DNA from: Treponema sp.
GTDB lineage: Bacteria > Spirochaetota > Spirochaetia > Treponematales > Breznakiellaceae
Reading direction: 5' to 3'
DNA length: 7,545 nucleotides
NCBI GenBank assembly: GCA_031275515.1
Contig: JAISOQ010000168.1
Location: 1 to 7,545 of the forward strand
The notes under the pieces are model-generated. The model made no database searches. It had not been told where the DNA came from and worked only from the letters and a program-made list of their open reading frames with translations. This document shows, one piece after another, positions 6,596 through 7,545 of the stretch (the first letter of the stretch is position 1; each line of letters begins with the position of its first letter). Both the position numbers and the translations under genes were made by a program.

Positions 6596-6617
6596 TAAAA
6601 CTCCTTTAAAACTCCTT
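6596..6617 (-). promoter_or_regulatory. Duplicated Shine-Dalgarno segment of oppA
   Basis: On the minus strand AAGGAGTTTTA occurs twice in perfect tandem (6617-6607 and 6606-6596), directly before the oppA ATG at 6594. The proximal copy is correctly spaced at about 7 nt from the ATG. The distal copy lies 11 nt further upstream and could act as a standby ribosome site. Confidence 0.7.
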
Positions 6618-6628
6618 GTGTCGTTAAT

Positions 6629-6642
6629 CCCTATACTTAGGG
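6629..6642 (-). other. Small hairpin in the oppA leader
   Basis: CCCTA (6629-6633) and TAGGG (6638-6642) pair around a 4-base loop, between the predicted promoter and the duplicated ribosome binding site. With only five pairs it is a weak structure and may be chance. Confidence 0.25.
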
Positions 6643-6664
6643 GCTATCTAAAGATAATGATGAA

Positions 6665-6693
6665 TTTTTATCATAAAATACATAGTATGTCAA
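6665..6693 (-). promoter_or_regulatory. Predicted sigma-70-type promoter of the opp operon
   Basis: On the minus strand a perfect -35 box TTGACA (6693-6688) is followed after exactly 17 bases by TAAAAA (6670-6665), which matches the -10 consensus at four of six positions. The surrounding A/T-rich stretch stands out from the GC-rich neighbourhood. The start of transcription would fall near 6658, giving a leader of about 64 nt. No operator is obvious around it. Confidence 0.55.
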
Positions 6694-6751
6694 TCGGTTT
6701 AATACGGAATGCGATTCATAATGCCGGATGCCGTGCGTATTCATCCGGGGG

Positions 6752-6876
6752 AAATCAGCGTTAATTCGCGGACCTGTAGATTCCGCCGGACTCACGTCTT
6801 TAGAAGCAACAGGTCCACGGATCAGCGCGGATTATTGAACGCCCCCCGGTTAAATCCGCGTAATCTGTGGGCCTGT
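6752..6876. repeat. Three copies of a ~26-bp intergenic repeat (direct, inverted, direct)
   Basis: Copy A (6752-6777) and copy B (6852-6876) are direct repeats of the pattern AAATCxGCGTxAATxxGxGGxCCTGT. Copy C (6809-6834) is the same pattern inverted, beginning ACAGGTCCACGG and ending GCGCGGATTA. The copies differ at only a few positions. A with C, or C with B, could form long imperfect hairpins. The stretch has no open frame that looks like protein and lies between the surface-protein gene and the opp promoter. It resembles the dispersed 'cacggattaacgcggatt' type of intergenic repeat I recall from several bacterial genomes. Confidence 0.55.
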
Positions 6877-7065
6877 TATCCGTAAACCGGGCCGCTGCGA
6901 TGCCCCAGGCCGTCTGCGCTTCCGGGGTCATGACGGATACCCGGTTCCTGACTTAAAGGCTATACTCCACGCTCAGTCCGTGTCCCAATTAGTTGTTAAA
7001 TCAGCGGCGCTGATGTCATCATTCTCTCCCAAATCGCTGCTGCGTTGTTTTTTGAGGATGAGTCA
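6877..7065. other. Intergenic stretch downstream of the surface-protein gene
   Basis: No gene, RNA or convincing terminator is visible. The 8-bp palindrome GTCATGAC lies at 6927-6934. On the minus strand the frame of the surface protein continues open for about 30 codons beyond its tandem TAA TGA stops, down to a TGA at 6975-6973. That may be decayed former coding sequence or chance. Confidence 0.3.
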
Positions 7066-7545
7066 TTATTGTGATGCAGCATTGTATACGTCATTGTAAT
7101 GGTCATTGCCAACATTTTCGGAGATGCTTCTCCCTGATTGAGTGAACGTGCCGCTGCCGGCGACAAACACCCCGCCGCCGTTCCCGTTGCCGGCGAGATT
7201 GTGGATGATGGTTCCTCCATTCATGGCGAATGTGCCGCCGTTGATATACACCCCGCCGCCTTCGTTGGTGCCGTAATTGGCGGTGATGGTTCCGCCATTG
7301 GCGATCTTCACCGTTGCCCTACTGTTGCCCTTGTAGACGTCGTCGTGTTCGAGACCCCGGAGGGTGGGGCCGCTGCCGCCGGTTTCCCCAAGGATCAGGG
7401 TTGACCGGCTCTCAGGCTGAATATTGCGCCGCCATTGTCTGCCAAGACGAGGCTGCCGCTTCCTTGTACCGTCACGGAAATGTCTGTACTGCCGCCGAAG
7501 GAGTTGCCGGTAGTTCCCCGAACGCCCACCTCGCCGTTTATGACG
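7066..7545 (-). pseudogene. 3' end of a beta-helix repeat surface protein, frame broken near 7405
   Basis: The minus-strand reading from the right edge gives a Gly/Ser/Thr-rich sequence (VINGEVGVRGTTGNSFGG, then VTVQGSGSLVLADNGGAIFSLRAG) that hits TGA at 7397-7395. The neighbouring frame then carries on the same protein: STLILGETGGSGPTLRG, then VKIANGGTITANYG. It contains two repeat units, GGGVYINGGTFAMNGGTI and GGGVFVAGSGTFTQSGRSI, and ends in TAA TGA at 7068-7063. One added base in the GGT at 7406-7404 would join the frames as ...LRAGSTLILG.... Such repeats, similar to chlamydial Pmp and treponemal polymorphic proteins, fold as right-handed beta-helices and are usually exported or surface-located adhesin-like proteins. 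The N-terminus and most of the gene lie outside the window. A sequencing error or true decay would both explain the shift. The break is not in a homopolymer run. Confidence 0.65.

Noticed and set aside
6973..7062. Continuation of the surface protein past its TAA TGA stops
   Set aside because: The same frame is open for about 30 codons, but two consecutive stops precede it and it has no repeat units, so it could be chance.
1..7545. CRISPR array, tRNA/rRNA, prophage or transposase gene
   Set aside because: No regularly spaced repeats, tRNA-like folds, integrase or transposase motifs were seen on either strand.

Overview
This window looks like chromosomal DNA from a spirochete, most likely a Treponema related to the termite-gut species. 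Three things point there: the lysine/alanine-rich stretch (GKGKAEG) after the OppA signal peptide, the Gly-Gly-Thr-Ile beta-helix repeats of the right-end protein, and the style of the small XRE regulator at the left. The assignment rests on recognition by eye, with no database search. The main operon is GC-rich with many GGG/CCC codons. The first 300 bases or so are visibly richer in A and T.

The core is one complete oligopeptide ABC importer operon on the minus strand, transcribed right to left: oppA (binding protein, 6594-4963), oppB and oppC (permeases, 4861-3917 and 3920-2889), oppD and oppF (ATPases, 2757-1705 and 1718-819). oppB/oppC overlap by an ATGA and oppD/oppF overlap by 14 bases, so each pair is probably translationally coupled. 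A sigma-70-like promoter lies at 6665-6693, and oppA has a tandemly duplicated Shine-Dalgarno segment. Two junctions carry strong inverted repeats. A 13-bp perfect hairpin lies between oppA and oppB. A 129-bp element with inverted ends and three hairpins lies between oppC and oppD. All five proteins keep the motifs needed for a working importer. OppA has lost the expected lipobox cysteine (Tyr21), and OppD has the cysteine-free form of its C-terminal domain.

Left of the operon (1-818) are the first codons of a minus-strand gene running off the edge, a 20-codon minus-strand frame with a good ribosome binding site, a plus-strand XRE repressor gene broken by a frameshift, and a stretch (692-818) with no recognisable content.

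Right of the operon, 6700-7065 is non-coding. It contains three copies of a roughly 26-bp repeat, two direct and one inverted. It is followed by the 3' end of a minus-strand beta-helix surface protein gene whose frame is broken near 7405.

The window is mostly an ordinary nutrient-uptake operon. The points worth a second look are the composite hairpin element inside the operon, the missing OppA lipobox cysteine, the 6752-6876 repeat cluster and the two frameshifted genes. I see no convincing undescribed multi-gene system.
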